Source: Pyrrhosoma nymphula (taxonomy: Eukaryota; Arthropoda; Insecta; Odonata; Coenagrionidae). From it: DNA of 64,000 nt. The stretch lies in contig OY754335.1 of the NCBI GenBank assembly GCA_963573305.1, positions 49,125,985 through 49,189,984 on the forward strand, read 5' to 3'. A program made the translations under genes and the position numbers. Below, in pieces: positions 11,045 through 22,840 of this stretch (its first letter is position 1; each line of letters opens with the position of its first letter). The notes beneath the pieces are model-generated. The model ran no database searches, had not been told where the DNA came from, and worked only from the letters and a program-made list of their open reading frames with translations.

Positions 11045-11640
11045 ACGTTCTAAAATGATATGTAACAGTTGTAAGGTCTGCATTCACATATGGAGCAGAG
11101 ACAAGACCGGACATAAAAAGAACGACCAGCCTTCTAAACATAGAAGAAATGAAAATGCTGCGACGAATGGTCTGAAGAACACAGAGAGATGAGAAACGTG
11201 AATGAGGAATGAAAACATAATGCACATATTATTTCAGTTTGACAGTATTAAAATATTTCTCAACAATAGAAGAGAATGCATTGCGCATATTAACCGTGTG
11301 AACGATATGAAATTCGTAAAAACAGATAAGAGACCACTAACCAGCAGGACAACGGTTCTCAGGAAGACCAAAGAAAACAACAACCTCAAAGTTAACAACA
11401 TGTTAGACATTGCATTGAAAATAAAAATAACGAGATTAGCCAATCAAAGAAGAAGTAATGCATATCGAGCAGATCAAAGATATACCAAAGAAAAAGAAGA
11501 ACTTATATCGAGATGAGTGTCGAGCATCGTGTCGATACGCTCCAAAAACTCAATGGAATTCAAGAGCGTGGTTGGAGAGAGTCAGCTTCAGTCGAAGGCT
11601 CAGTGTATTAGCGGCTGTGGCTCATAAAATTGAGCTCTAA
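11045..11640 (+). pseudogene. LINE reverse-transcriptase C-terminal remnant
   Basis: Frames joined by lesions read AFTYGAETRPDIKRTTSLLN then IEEMKMLRRMV, an ordered match to the YGAETR-(T/K)-LE-AEMK-LRRI segment after the RT domain of non-LTR elements. The open frame at 11202-11516 continues NNRRECIAHINRVNDMKFVK, equivalent to the N-RR-EW--HI-RM segment of the same family. Stops and at least one frameshift lie between the two blocks, so it is dead. It belongs to a different family from the LINE at 26 kb. The 5' part is missing. Confidence 0.75.
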
Positions 11641-12745
11641 TTGTTACCTTCAGAACCCTTTCATAACCAAAAAATTCAGAGGCTTTCTTGGTCGTCGCAT
11701 CAGGCTCCCTTTCCTTCCTTCCGAGAAAATACTGCCTGACCTTGTTTTTGGAGGTGTTCCTCCAATTATCTGTCGGCTTTCTGAGCTCGGCGCCGTGTTT
11801 TGTTCTCAATTCCATCACCTTTTAAACACCATTTGTTTTCTGCTCACTTTCGTAATAGTGTAAGGCGTCGGGAGCATAAAAAATATTTTTTTCGCTTTTT
11901 CTGTACTAATTAGCATTCACATTGCCAAATAACCTTTGCTTATGCACTTCAAAGATGTGACACAAGTACAAATTTACAGTAGGATATTAGGCGACTATGA
12001 AGGTGATGATTTGTCCATTGTGAGTGCATGGAAAGATTCTTTTTATCCCTTGTTGCGTAAATTTACGTAAGTTATATTTAAGTTTTTGTAAATTATATTC
12101 CCAATGGTATAGCTAACCTATTATGATATGATAATCGCTTAAATGATGTAGTTCCTAATGTTCTGCGTAAATGTATCTCTATATGGCAACCTAAACGTGA
12201 AAAATATTTCACTCTTTGAATAAAACTGCTTTTACTCTGCATGTGAATTTTTTAAACGTTTAAAGGATAGAATAAAGTATGACTCGCAAGGTTTACTCTC
12301 TAGATCATCGACATGGGTGTTAAAACATAAATTTCACTCATCCGAAAAACTGTAAAAAGTGATGTAGGGTATTTTTTCTCGTGGAATGGGAGTTATCATG
12401 CTATCATGCATGTTGATCTATACAGCAACATGAAGCCGTTGTTTTGCGAATGTTGCGTGTGTGAATTATACCACATCGTCTACTGAGATTGTTAGGCTTG
12501 AGTCACTGGCTTGTTGGGCTTGTTGCTTGACTTAGGCAGGTAACCGACAGTTTATTATTCCTACCCATTTATTGATAAATTATTTGATGTGCAAATGCGT
12601 CATCTTGATTCATTAAATTTGAATATGAAGATATTTTCTCTTAAGTATGCATTAGGGTTATAAATGCAAGACATTTATTTATTTTGGGTACTTCTTTAGA
12701 TTTTGAAGCCCAAGAATTTATAAAATGCCGGCATCAATTATGTAT
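11641..12745. other. AT-rich spacer, nothing supported
   Basis: No gene or element is clear. Short overlapping frames at 11600-11860 on both strands have no recognisable content. Confidence 0.45.
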
Positions 12746-12880
12746 TGAAGTCTGTTCGGGTTCTCCACTGAGTCAAACTTTGCATTTCTACCGACTTTTC
12801 GATGCACGAAAATTCTATCGTCATCAGGGCTGAAAGAAGTGCAATGAGTTTTATCCGGTGGAGAACCCGAACAGACTTCA
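12746..12880 (-). repeat. Inverted-repeat element with hammerhead-like core
   Basis: Perfect 23-bp arms lie at 12746-12768 and 12858-12880 (right arm GTGGAGAACCCGAACAGACT plus TCA). On the minus strand CTGATGA (12827-12821) is followed by one base, a GAT...ATC stem and GAAAA (12800-12796). The right flank TTTTATCCGGTGGAGAACCC is the same family as the larger hairpin at 26496-26667. Confidence 0.6.
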
Positions 12881-14599
12881 CTACCAGCGTACACCCGGAA
12901 AGCATCAGTTCCTTTTTCATTAAGGTGGGAAAGCGATTTTTGTTTATCCACAGATTTGCGTGAAACGTAGTGTACATGTTCTCATTAATGATATGTATAC
13001 ATGAAAGTGAAAAAATTGCATAATAACGATTTGGTTTTTTGGCAATTCAATGCTATTTTAACATTATGGCACATGACACATATTTCGTAATAATTCGGTT
13101 ACAAATGTATTATTGTTAGATTATCTTAAAAAGCGAATACGTTTCTTATTATTATACTTGTTGCTAAAAAATATCAAGGTGTCTCTCCAAGTCAAATTTT
13201 CGAAAACAACATATTTCAATATAACTTCGTCTACATTTTGAATGTTGCGCCAAAATCTCTAGACTTAACATGGTAAAATTAAGAACTAAAATATAATTCT
13301 TGTATCATTTCCATTACTGCCTGTATGGCGCGTTACAGCGCATAAACATATGCTTTTCATTGAAATGCGGTACCAGAATTTTTTTTCGACTTAAAAAATT
13401 AATAAAATGTGCTCTTATAGACCAACGATTTCCACTCAAGCCACCTTATTGATGTCAGTCAAATTCGGCCAACAGTAGTGCGCATATGTTACCTATCTGA
13501 TGCGTATCCAGCATCTAGGCAAAATAGGATTGGATGAAATTTATGCTGGTAAGAAAAAAATTGTGAGGCGATGGAGTTTGGCTGCCCTACCTCACACTCC
13601 CTCGTAGCTTCCCTATCTTCCTCTCCGCCCTTTCCCTTCACTGCTACCTCCCCTTTTAGCCGCACAGGTCTTCGCCAGGAAGTTTCGCGAGAGCTGTTCA
13701 CGTTAACGTGAACTGGAACACGGTCATAGTCAAGACCTACCTCCCAACTTGTACCCTATTCTCCTTTTCCCACCCCCTCCCTTCACAGTCCTTCTCCCTA
13801 AAGCTCATCCCCTTTCATTTCGGGGAAGACGTCAGAAGGGGCAATTTTCGTCTCGACGCCTAATTTTGGGTTAGACGGAAGGGGGAATAGTATAGCCTTG
13901 TCGTCATGAAACAAATTTTCTCGGTTCGTAATTTGCGAAAACACGAATTCATTTCGGTTAATGCTCGACTATATCCTTATATTTCATTCCATTTAATGAA
14001 TTTGACGACCCAGCTTTGCTGTTCTGCGTAAGGACATCCGCTGTTCTTTCTGCCAAGTGGTTCGTATTAATCTTAGGAGACCGCCCGTCTGAATGAATGG
14101 GCCACCGTAGGTCGGCGTTAGTAGTTACCTTCGGGGACTAGTTTTAGGAGTCATATTCTTTTACTATGGTGTCTGAAAGGATAGTTAGCATTAGGGTTCT
14201 CTCTGACGGCAGGTTGATGCCATCCACCGCTGCCGTCGTTTGTAATTTCAGTTTTGGCAACTATTCGGGATAATGCTCTCTGTGATATTTTCAAGGTGTT
14301 AAAATATGTTTTTGGAACGGATGCTACTGCACTCTTTCAATTAAACCTTGAATTTTCTGTACATAATGGTTAATTTCCTCCAAACTTTGGAAAATTCATC
14401 CTATTATGTTTTTTAACTGCTCAGTTCTTATGAACATAGTGATTACATGTTTATTTGGGAATGAAAGATTGTAGTAATATTTTTTAAATTATAAAATTCC
14501 TCAAGAGAAGCATAAGAGTTGACTAAATGCAGTGAAACTCTTTCGCAAGTCAAATATTCCTAAGTTAAACTAGTTCCCTACTCGGATCTCCGGGCGAGG
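12881..14599. other. No supported gene; one short perfect palindrome
   Basis: GTTCACGTTAACGTGAAC at 13696-13713 is a perfect 18-bp palindrome next to a C/T-rich stretch (13570-13670). The rest is AT-rich. I find no exon or RNA gene. Confidence 0.45.
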
Positions 14600-15245
14600 A
14601 CTACTCGAGAGGGTACATAAGTTAAGAACGATAAGCAGAAATTTAGGATTGGTACCTTAAATGTAAGAATGATTAAAGGATGTGAAAGTTTTAAAACATG
14701 AAAATAGGCATGAATATTGGGCCTGGATGTTTTAGGCACTGGCGAAATTAAATGGCCCGAAGAAGGGAACTTCTAGAGCGGCAGCTACCACACTCTCTAC
14801 ATCTACGAATGAAAATCCAAGTGTTAGAATAGTACTAAGGAAAATTAGCGGAATGCAAGTGAAAAGCTATCTCCAGCTCAGTGAGAGAATTATTATGGTT
14901 GGACTTGAAACAAAATCTAAGGATACGGTGGTAGTACAAGTTCGTCACGTCAGATTACGAAGATGACGAATTAAGGGATATACACGACGGAATAGAAGAA
15001 GTGACGAGGGCTGAGAAAGAGGATGACAACTTAATTATTCTTGGAGACTGGGATGCGGTTACAGGGGAGGGTCATGAAGGTAAGAGAGTAGGGAAGTATG
15101 TTTTGGGAAAACTGAATGAGAGGGGAAAGAGACTTTGGAGATTGAGTTTTGCATAAAATAACGACCTTTTCATCACAAATACATTGTTTGGCAACCACTC
15201 ACGAAGAAGATAAACGTGGAAAATGCTTACAAGCAAGTAATACAA
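14600..15245 (+). pseudogene. LINE APE-type endonuclease domain remnant
   Basis: Read across frameshifts, this segment gives IGTLNVRMIKG near the start, then LDVLGTGEIKWPEEG, then ERIIMVGLETKSKDTVVVQV, and finally DNLIILGDWDAVTGEGHEG followed by NNDLFITNTLFGNHSRRR. This is the ordered skeleton of the N-terminal apurinic-like endonuclease of RT-encoding LINEs: TLNVR, the E-W motif, and GD-(N/D)-A, in which the usual N of GDWNA is D here. Stops and frame changes make it inactive. It could be the 5' part of the family whose RT tail lies at 11.0-11.6 kb, but the order is wrong for one insertion. Confidence 0.8.
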
Positions 15246-15675
15246 AAGTCTCCTGTGTAAATAAGAATTGAATAGGATAAAGGAATATCATGGCGAATAA
15301 AATCATTATAATTGCAGTCTTAGTGAATTTCAGTTTTCTCCACCATCTGCGAAAACCTTCAACTTGGCAATAAGTAAATTGTAAATTCCAAAATACGTAG
15401 CCGGAAAGTGTATCGCTTCGTCAGAAGTGATTAGTACTCTATGCATTCTTTTATTTCAAGCGCATGATATGTGAAGTTTTTCGGTCCTAATGCGCTTAGA
15501 ATTGGTAGAAAAAAATTTATCTCTCCATCCAGATGTCATTTACGCTGTCATTTTGTTTAGACTCTCTTAAACTATTATCTTTTACTTTAAATAAAATTTG
15601 GTTACTTAGAGAAAGATAACTTCAGTAAAATCAATATTCCACTCATAAATTTTATTTACCAACCACGCTTTCTAG
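15246..15675. other. AT-rich spacer, nothing supported
   Basis: Possible 3' continuation of the dead LINE near 15240-15300; otherwise featureless. Confidence 0.4.
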
Positions 15676-15720
15676 ATTGTAAATGATAAGTATAACTTAG
15701 TTATACTAATCATTTACAAT
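15676..15720. repeat. 45-bp near-perfect palindrome
   Basis: Arms 15676-15697 and 15699-15720 (ATTGTAAATGATAAGTATAA plus CT) match at 21 of 22 bases around a single T. It has practically no spacer, so it could extrude as a cruciform or be a very short foldback element. Confidence 0.9.
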
Positions 15721-18260
15721 ACTAAGGAAATTACTTGAGGTTTCTTGAATTTTTTTTCAACAACGTGCCATATTCTCCTCTTACCCAACTGATTCGGGGC
15801 ATATCAGCTTAACCGACATTCTCCAATTCCATTTGCCATTGTTAAACAATAACTTATGCTTTTAGTTCTTAATTTTGTCATGGTCTGTGTACACAGCACT
15901 TCTATTGTAATTAAGCCTTTGCTGGCTTTTAAAAATTCTTTCATCAATATTGTGTGGAACCTCAGTATTCTGTAGTGCAGCAGTCACATGTGCCAACGAC
16001 CATAATCGCCAATTTAACAAAATATTTGTGGGAGATGTTTCTAACTCTGCATACAATAGGGGTATTCCTGTATTTCAGGAGAGAATTCCATAAGTTATCC
16101 TTGTCATAAATAGCTTTTTTGATATTGATTGCTAATATTATTTGCAAAGTCTGAAAAAATAAACACTTGCTGGTAAATCGTTTTTTCCACGTCATTGTTA
16201 TTAGTGATGGGAAAAGTCGGTCTTTTGAGAGATTTCGGTCGCGTCGGTCACTCCCGCTTGTGATTCGATCTTCCATCGTCGATCAGAGAGACCGATTTTC
16301 CAGCTAGTGAGCAGTCCAAGTTGCCTACGATCAATGATCTCTCAGGAAAATCGTGATAGATAAAAAATCTGGTCGTTCGTGAGTTTCATACTGTAAGCAT
16401 GACCGAGGTGTACAGCTTTGCTCTTGATAGCACAGAGCAGGCACAGAGTTTCAGTGCAGCTACCTCGTTCAGTGCCGGTTTCCGTGGAGTTGTGGGTAAT
16501 TCTTTGAAAACAATTGAAGGCACAATTGTGCAATCGTGCGAAGGTTTGTTTTGTTTTTACACAATGCTCTTGGTTTGTGATTTTAAGTATAGTTATACGA
16601 AGAATATTAGGAATATCCCACTTGATTACAAAACTATTGAAGAGTGACATTTTATGGACCACAAATTATTAACAACTCATTATAGAAACCAATGATTAAT
16701 AGTAATTTAGTAGCGAAATTTTATTTTGGTATGTAGTTCGAAACGATCAACGTTTTCTTTTGGCTGTAAGAATTTAAAGCAAATTATCCGACTGTAGCAC
16801 TAAAATTCAATTTTCAATTACAGTCTGTTTCACTTGTTCACGAGACGTAATATTTGTCGAGAATATTGAAACGATGGTTTATCGTGTATTTAAGTGACAA
16901 TGCAATTATGGAAATTCAGTGATTACAAATGTTATATGTGCTGTGATGTATTGCGTGTGTTCTTGTGGTGATATTTTGATATTTAAAGGTTATTTGTGTT
17001 AGGTAGACTTACGCTCCTAATGGATGTGTTATGACAGGAAATACACCATGGAGGTTATAAAAGTTTCTGTGCTTCTGAAATGGCATAATATTGCGTTGTG
17101 TTTCTGGACGTGAGTTACACGAAGAAAGTGTATGTTCAACTTATGCTAAAGTTATAGTTTATGTCGTAAATTTACCAAGAGTTAGTGCTTCAAAAATAGC
17201 CTTTAATGGTGGGTTTTTGTTTGTTTACGTCGTAGATTTTTAAGTTACAGTCCCCCCTGAAATAATCTCATAGTTTGCTGCTGTGTTTGTCTAAGAGTGA
17301 ATTGCATGTAAAAAAGCGAACGTTCAACTTTGGTAAAGGTTTGTTTACATCGTACTATATATCTATAATTTAGTTACTGGGCTTCTGAAATACTGTCTCG
17401 TGATCGCCGAGTGCTTACAATATTAATAAATGCCAAAATCGAAGATTTGTTCATAGGTTAACGTAATATTCGTCGTTTATTGTTTACATCGTAAATATAA
17501 AGCATAAATTCAGAGTATTAGTGCAAATACAGGAGTCCAAGACATTCGCTGTGCATATATATATATCTGTGATTCTAATAATAACAATCAGTCCTACGAT
17601 GAATACTTTTTTGTGAAGTTGCTTCTGTCGTGATGTTGTTTTCTTCTCGTGAAGCACTTCTTGTGCCAAAGTGAACTGAATAGGACTTCACGTTTACTAT
17701 TCTCAATATTTGTTGAAATATATGCATTTTTTCAGCCACTTGAGTGATTTATATCTAATGTAAAACGCTCCTTACAAAACATGCTTCGTTTGTTGCCATC
17801 GATTAAAATCGTTGGGGTTTCACCATGCACTTCGTCACTTAGATAACTAATCAAACTAGTCAATTATATTGATGTTCAGTAAATATGTTTTTCGCAATGC
17901 CACATAGATTCTAAATGTTTAAAAAGCATATTATTAAATGATGGTTTGTATATGTACCTGCGTACCTTTCAATAAAATGTATATTCAGTAAAAATGCACT
18001 TTGTTATAGTATTGAATCTTTAGTGCTATAATAATTCCCCCTCACAAAATGCTTTTGCCCGTACATTGGAGATGTTAATTGGTTACGAAAACGATTTGAT
18101 TATTATAGTTATGTCTTACAGTGTATTCAACAGTTATACATATCTTAATTCTTATCAGTTAACATATGTTGCTTCTAAGCTACCTATAAGAAATGCCTAA
18201 TACACACAAAATATTTGTTATTATGATGTGTATGAGTAGGGATTTAAAAACTGATTGCAG

Positions 18261-18386
18261 GATGTGATGAATCTTCTTAAATTGTTTGGCACTGACAGTG
18301 CTAATTTGAAACCCACTACATTCGTTCTTCCTCTAGATGATATTTCTGCTATCATTAAGAAGCACCAATGCAATGCAATAAAATAT
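18261..18386 (+). CDS. Exon-like coding segment inside the hAT element
   Basis: A 126-nt segment is preceded by AG (AAACTGATTGCAG, ending at 18260) and followed by GTAAGC. It is exactly 42 codons, open in phase 0, reading DVMNLLKLFGTDSANLKPTT then FVLPLDDISAIIKKHQ and CNAIKY. Composition and hydrophobic spacing look like a real protein. The F-V-L-P-x-D block preceding a lysine/aromatic end loosely recalls the FxLP segment ahead of the ATP-grasp core of tubulin-tyrosine-ligase-like enzymes, but that is a weak guess. It does not look like hAT transposase. It may be a captured host exon or part of an unrecognised element-encoded gene. Confidence 0.45.
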
Positions 18387-19734
18387 GTAAGCGTCAGTGA
18401 GTTTCTCTGCTATCTGATTGCTACTCTAGTTGCCATTTACTAGACTATATCATGTAACAGGTAGGGAATACTATATCTAGGCAAAATTATAACTAGTTTA
18501 CTCTGTAGATTTTATGAAATACATGGAACAATCAGGTTATAAGAATGTTTACTAAATATCTGACCTCAATATATATGTTTATTATCTTTGCAAGGAATAG
18601 CCTCTGATCAATTATTAATTTACACAATGGTTTAGTGCTTATCAATGGTTATAGCCATCAATAACTTCAGACCAATATCCACTCTGCCAGTTCTCTCTAT
18701 ATTATAGAACTGTAATCAGAAAACAGTAGTGTTTACATATCATATGAGTGATAACAGTTGTATGTCATACCTAGTTTTGATTCAAAGAAGAAAAATCAGC
18801 TGTGCATACTGTGACAAATGTTTATTTCCCCCATGCAATCATTGAATTTGCTAGAACAATATACATACCATCTTGGATTATTAAGAGTAAAGATTCTGAG
18901 TGTATTTCATGTTGATTTTTGCTTGATATACTTACTGAATACTTATGGGAACTAAAGCTAATATATTTTTATTAATTTTCTTTTGACATTTTGAAAATAT
19001 CTCTTCCTTCATGCTACCGTAATGGACTTTATGAAAGGATTATTCTCTGTGGGTTTGGCAATGTTTAAATAATAGATTAGAGTTGAGTATTGGAACAGGA
19101 TTGTGATTGAGGAGTGAATAGCGTAAGAGGAAGATGGAAAAAATTGTGGGTTCATGATGTGGTGGAAGAGACATTAAAGGAGGAAGATTAGGAGTCTTAA
19201 GAATAGGAGAGAGTGTGAATGAAGTAATGTATGAATGCAATAGAGGCAAAGGATATATGCCAATATAGGGTATTATGGAGTAAATTATTATAAGAGAGCC
19301 AGTTTCCAAATCCAAACAGACATCACTAACAGCAGAGAGCAAACAATATCATGTGATAAGTTGTGTGCCTCAAGTTATCCAGGTACTCAATTACTTAGCA
19401 GTCAACTTAAGTGTACAGATGTCGTTCCTGTGTGACTTAAAGTCAACTTGATCAGAATAAAATTATTTTTTATGCCCTCATTTAAATTAAATGTCTGTCA
19501 TAATTTAAGTCAAGTATGCACTCATAGTTTTGGTAACACCCTTTTATAAATTGAAGAAGTTAATGGAGAAGAGGGTCATGAATGGATAATAAAGCAATGG
19601 TAGGTAATCAATGATTTTTCACTTATAACAAAATTTTAGTGTAAAATGGATTTGGTCTATAATGCTTCATGCTTAATGAATGCTGTTACATATTATTAAT
19701 ATTATTTATTTCACTGATATGAGGAACCTAAGAA

Positions 19735-19815
19735 GCTTTCTTGGGTTTCCAACAGGGTGATGGTCTCCATGTAGGCTGACGTTTCGATGTCTGACTCAGT
19801 CATTGTCATCAGGGG
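19735..19815 (-). repeat. Hammerhead-like repeat inside the hAT element
   Basis: On the minus strand CTGATGA (19812-19806) is followed by ATG-A-CTG and CAG-A-CAT pairing around AGT, then GAAAC (19785-19781), GTCAGCCTACATGGAGACC and TTGGAAACCCAAG. The same order occurs on the plus strand at 26586-26655 (GAAAC, TTCGGCAGAGATGGAGAG, GGTGGGAAGCCCGAA), so the two are one family. No second arm is present. Confidence 0.5.
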
Positions 19816-20775
19816 TGATGAAAACTAAGGGTTGTGCAACCATTCATAGATCCATTTATTTTTAATAATCAATAAGTGAAATAAATGTTGGTGTAGGTTT
19901 TTTACAATTACTACTTGGCTTATTTTGAATATGTTCCTTGAAACCCCAATATGATTAAGTCTTAAGTCGACTCCTATTGTCATGATCTTTGGTAAATTTA
20001 TGAATATTAATCAACTGTTATCAAAGGACATGCTATGATGTATTGTTTACCTGTAGTAGAAATTAACAAGGGTAATTATAGCTGTTAGGCTCACACATGC
20101 CAGATTGGACGAAGAGCAGGAACGAAGGGAACATAGTCCACTCAGCATCTGTGGATATTTTTCCTCATGGTAAGTGGCTTGCCATCTCACTCCAGAGTAT
20201 AGATTGAGAATGGTCATTGAGTAGAAACCATTAGAGGCTTAAGACAAATAGCAAAAAACAAATAGTGGAATGAAGTTGTAACTGGGGCAGAATTTTAGTG
20301 GAACGAGGTGTCCTACTCAAGATATTAAATGTCTTGTATCAGCAATATTCAAGAATTATGGGGGATATGTAATGCCTCAAGTCCTGATAGTAGGATGTAA
20401 ACAAAAGGTTGGTTTGGAAGGTTTTATAAAGGGTTGTGGACTTCGGTGGATCTAAACCATTGGCTAATGTTGAGAGGGTGAGATTAGACTAAAGTTATAT
20501 GAGGAGTGGCTCTCGAGAAGGATAATGAAAGTAAGATAGAAGAGAAGTTAAGAGATACTTGACTAGGCATTGAAGTTACATATAACAGTGAAGGAAATTT
20601 AGGAGTCCACTTTATGTCAGATAGTAGGTAATTAAGAGGAAATGAGGTCCTGAAAGGCACTTTTGAAGGGAAAGGTTTGCTTCATTGGGAGAGGTAGGAA
20701 AAATATAGGCAATTGAAATGAATGGATGTGATGCGCAGAACTAAATTGAAACATTTTAAGGAAAGAAATTTTTGA

Positions 20776-20825
20776 AGCAGGAAGGGTGGAGTGGTAACTG
20801 CAGTTACCACTCCACCCTACCTGCT
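20776..20825. repeat. 50-bp palindrome centred on a PstI site
   Basis: The two 25-bp halves (20776-20800 and 20801-20825) pair at 24 of 25 positions with no spacer. The inner 34 bases, GGGTGGAGTGGTAACTG and its complement, are perfect. Confidence 0.95.
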
Positions 20826-22840
20826 GGTCATGACCACTGAAATATATATGTCTTTTAAGCTATCTGTATACCATTATAATGGTGGTAAAATGTCATGGTC
20901 AGGCAAATATAAGAATTAAAGTGAATGTGGAATGAATAGACGTTGATAACAGTCCAATACTATAATTGCATTACTCCACCAATGTTTAAGATAGGCATCA
21001 GTTTTTAAACCAAAATAAGATTTTCTTTGCCACTATAGGTTTCTGATTATCCTCATGAATGTTCTGCTAACTTCCTGCAGGTTCCTTCTAAATTTTCCTG
21101 CTAAATATTTACCAGGGATTTTGGATGTACAATGAGTAATTACTACTATCAGAAATTTTAATTTGTCCTTTCCAAGGAATTAAATTTTAAATGAATATGG
21201 TCTAAGCTCCTGAGTACCAGCCATGTTCGAATACACACTTTGATGGATGATACGATGATTACAAATTTCCAGCACTATTTTACAGTATATGATGCTCTAT
21301 TGCACGCAGAAATACAGTCTTTATTTATTTAATTGCTCACATACAGCATTTCTGCCAATTTAAAGTGACACAGTATCGGTGGTATGAAGTCATATATTGC
21401 CTTACTAAACATGTTAGTACATTTTGATTGAAATAACTCCTTGCCCATTTCAATGGGATGCCTAAGGTTGATGTAATGGCCCACTCATGTAATTCATTTT
21501 TGCTTACAACCAATTACAGTATTACGATATTTACATTGTACCGTTTATTGAAGCTACACTCAGCGCAAATGCAAATGAAATTCCGGAAACTCATACTGAT
21601 ATTTACTGATCAAGCCTATGTACATTTTTTTAACTTACTATTCACTACAAAAGTATAATGATGAAAGTATGAATCAAATTACCTGTGGGTAATCATAATT
21701 TGCAGTTATCATGTCTCGAACGGTGTTTGGATCTAACCTATATTAACTGGAATCACGCTATTATTCCCTGAATCAAGTTCTTCAAATACCATTCCTCTAA
21801 ATGAAAAGGAGAGTTATTGGCACATACGAAATTTTATTCTCCGAAAAAAGGATTCGCTGATGAGATTGCAGTTAAAAATATTTGAAATAACACCAAAAGT
21901 AAACTGCATTCCAAAAACAAACAATTCTGGATGAATTCACCGGTGATTTTAACACGCCAATACTTCGGAAGACATATGGGAAGAAAATTCAGACGAAGGG
22001 AAAGCCAACGGACATCCAATGAAGCACTGGAAACATTCTTGATTGACAGCAACACCATTGAGTTGAATTTTTAAAATGCATTGGCAATATGAATCACAGT
22101 TGTTTATATAAACGGCCGGTATATATATAATACAGCGGCATGGGTATCAGGTTTGATTTCTAAGCGATCACGTCATAGACTCAGATATTTAATTATCACA
22201 CAATTTACGACTCGTCGCGGCAAAGGAAAACAATTCATAGGGATATAGTATTGTACTATACTACTTACAAGTGACGATTAACCTATTGCACGTAATAAAT
22301 AACGGCACTACATAGCCAACGCAGTAACAAATAATGCATTGCTTGGCGAATTAACAAACGGATAAGTACCTGGATCATGTTTAATTTCCATTGCATTCCT
22401 TTTGAATCTTAACCCATCTGTCTCTTTGCCGACAGTGTAACGGATTCGGTCTTCACTTTTAATGATGTTATTATTCTACTAAAAAGCGAGCCAGCAAAAC
22501 TGGTAAAACTCTCTCGATGCAAGATATTTATGTCGTGATGTATATTGTTGACTGTTATTACGCTGCGTCTTTGTTAGCGCAACCGAGTGGAGCATCGAAT
22601 AACTGCCTACATCTCACGAAAGAGCGAGTAACTCTGGAATCTCTCGTTATAAAACTCGCTCAAGATTTTTTTGGTCGGTCTCAAGTCTCGTGATCGATAT
22701 TTGATGTCATGCAATCATTCCTGTCGCGATCGGTGAAGATCGCCTCGGTCATTGGAGAGAAGTCGTTCATCGATCTTTCTTTTAAGAGAACTTGCTCTCG
22801 GAATTCGATCTCTCACGACCGACCCATCACTAATTGTTAT

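Larger units (their letters stand above)
16202..22832. mobile_element. 6.6-kb hAT-superfamily transposon with perfect 8-bp target duplication
   Basis: The left end TAGTGATGGG (16202) and right end CCCATCACTA (to 22832) are inverted copies. They are followed inward by GTCGGTC and GACCGAC, and then by subterminal clusters of CGATC- and GAGAGA-type motifs at both ends. The flanks are identical octamers, ATTGTTAT at 16194-16201 and 22833-22840. Eight-base duplications and TAGTG ends are diagnostic of hAT elements. I find no hAT transposase domain inside, so this copy appears non-autonomous. The interior contains an exon-like segment (18261-18386), a hammerhead-like repeat (19741-19815) and a 50-bp palindrome (20776-20825). 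Transposition would need a transposase from another copy. Confidence 0.88.
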
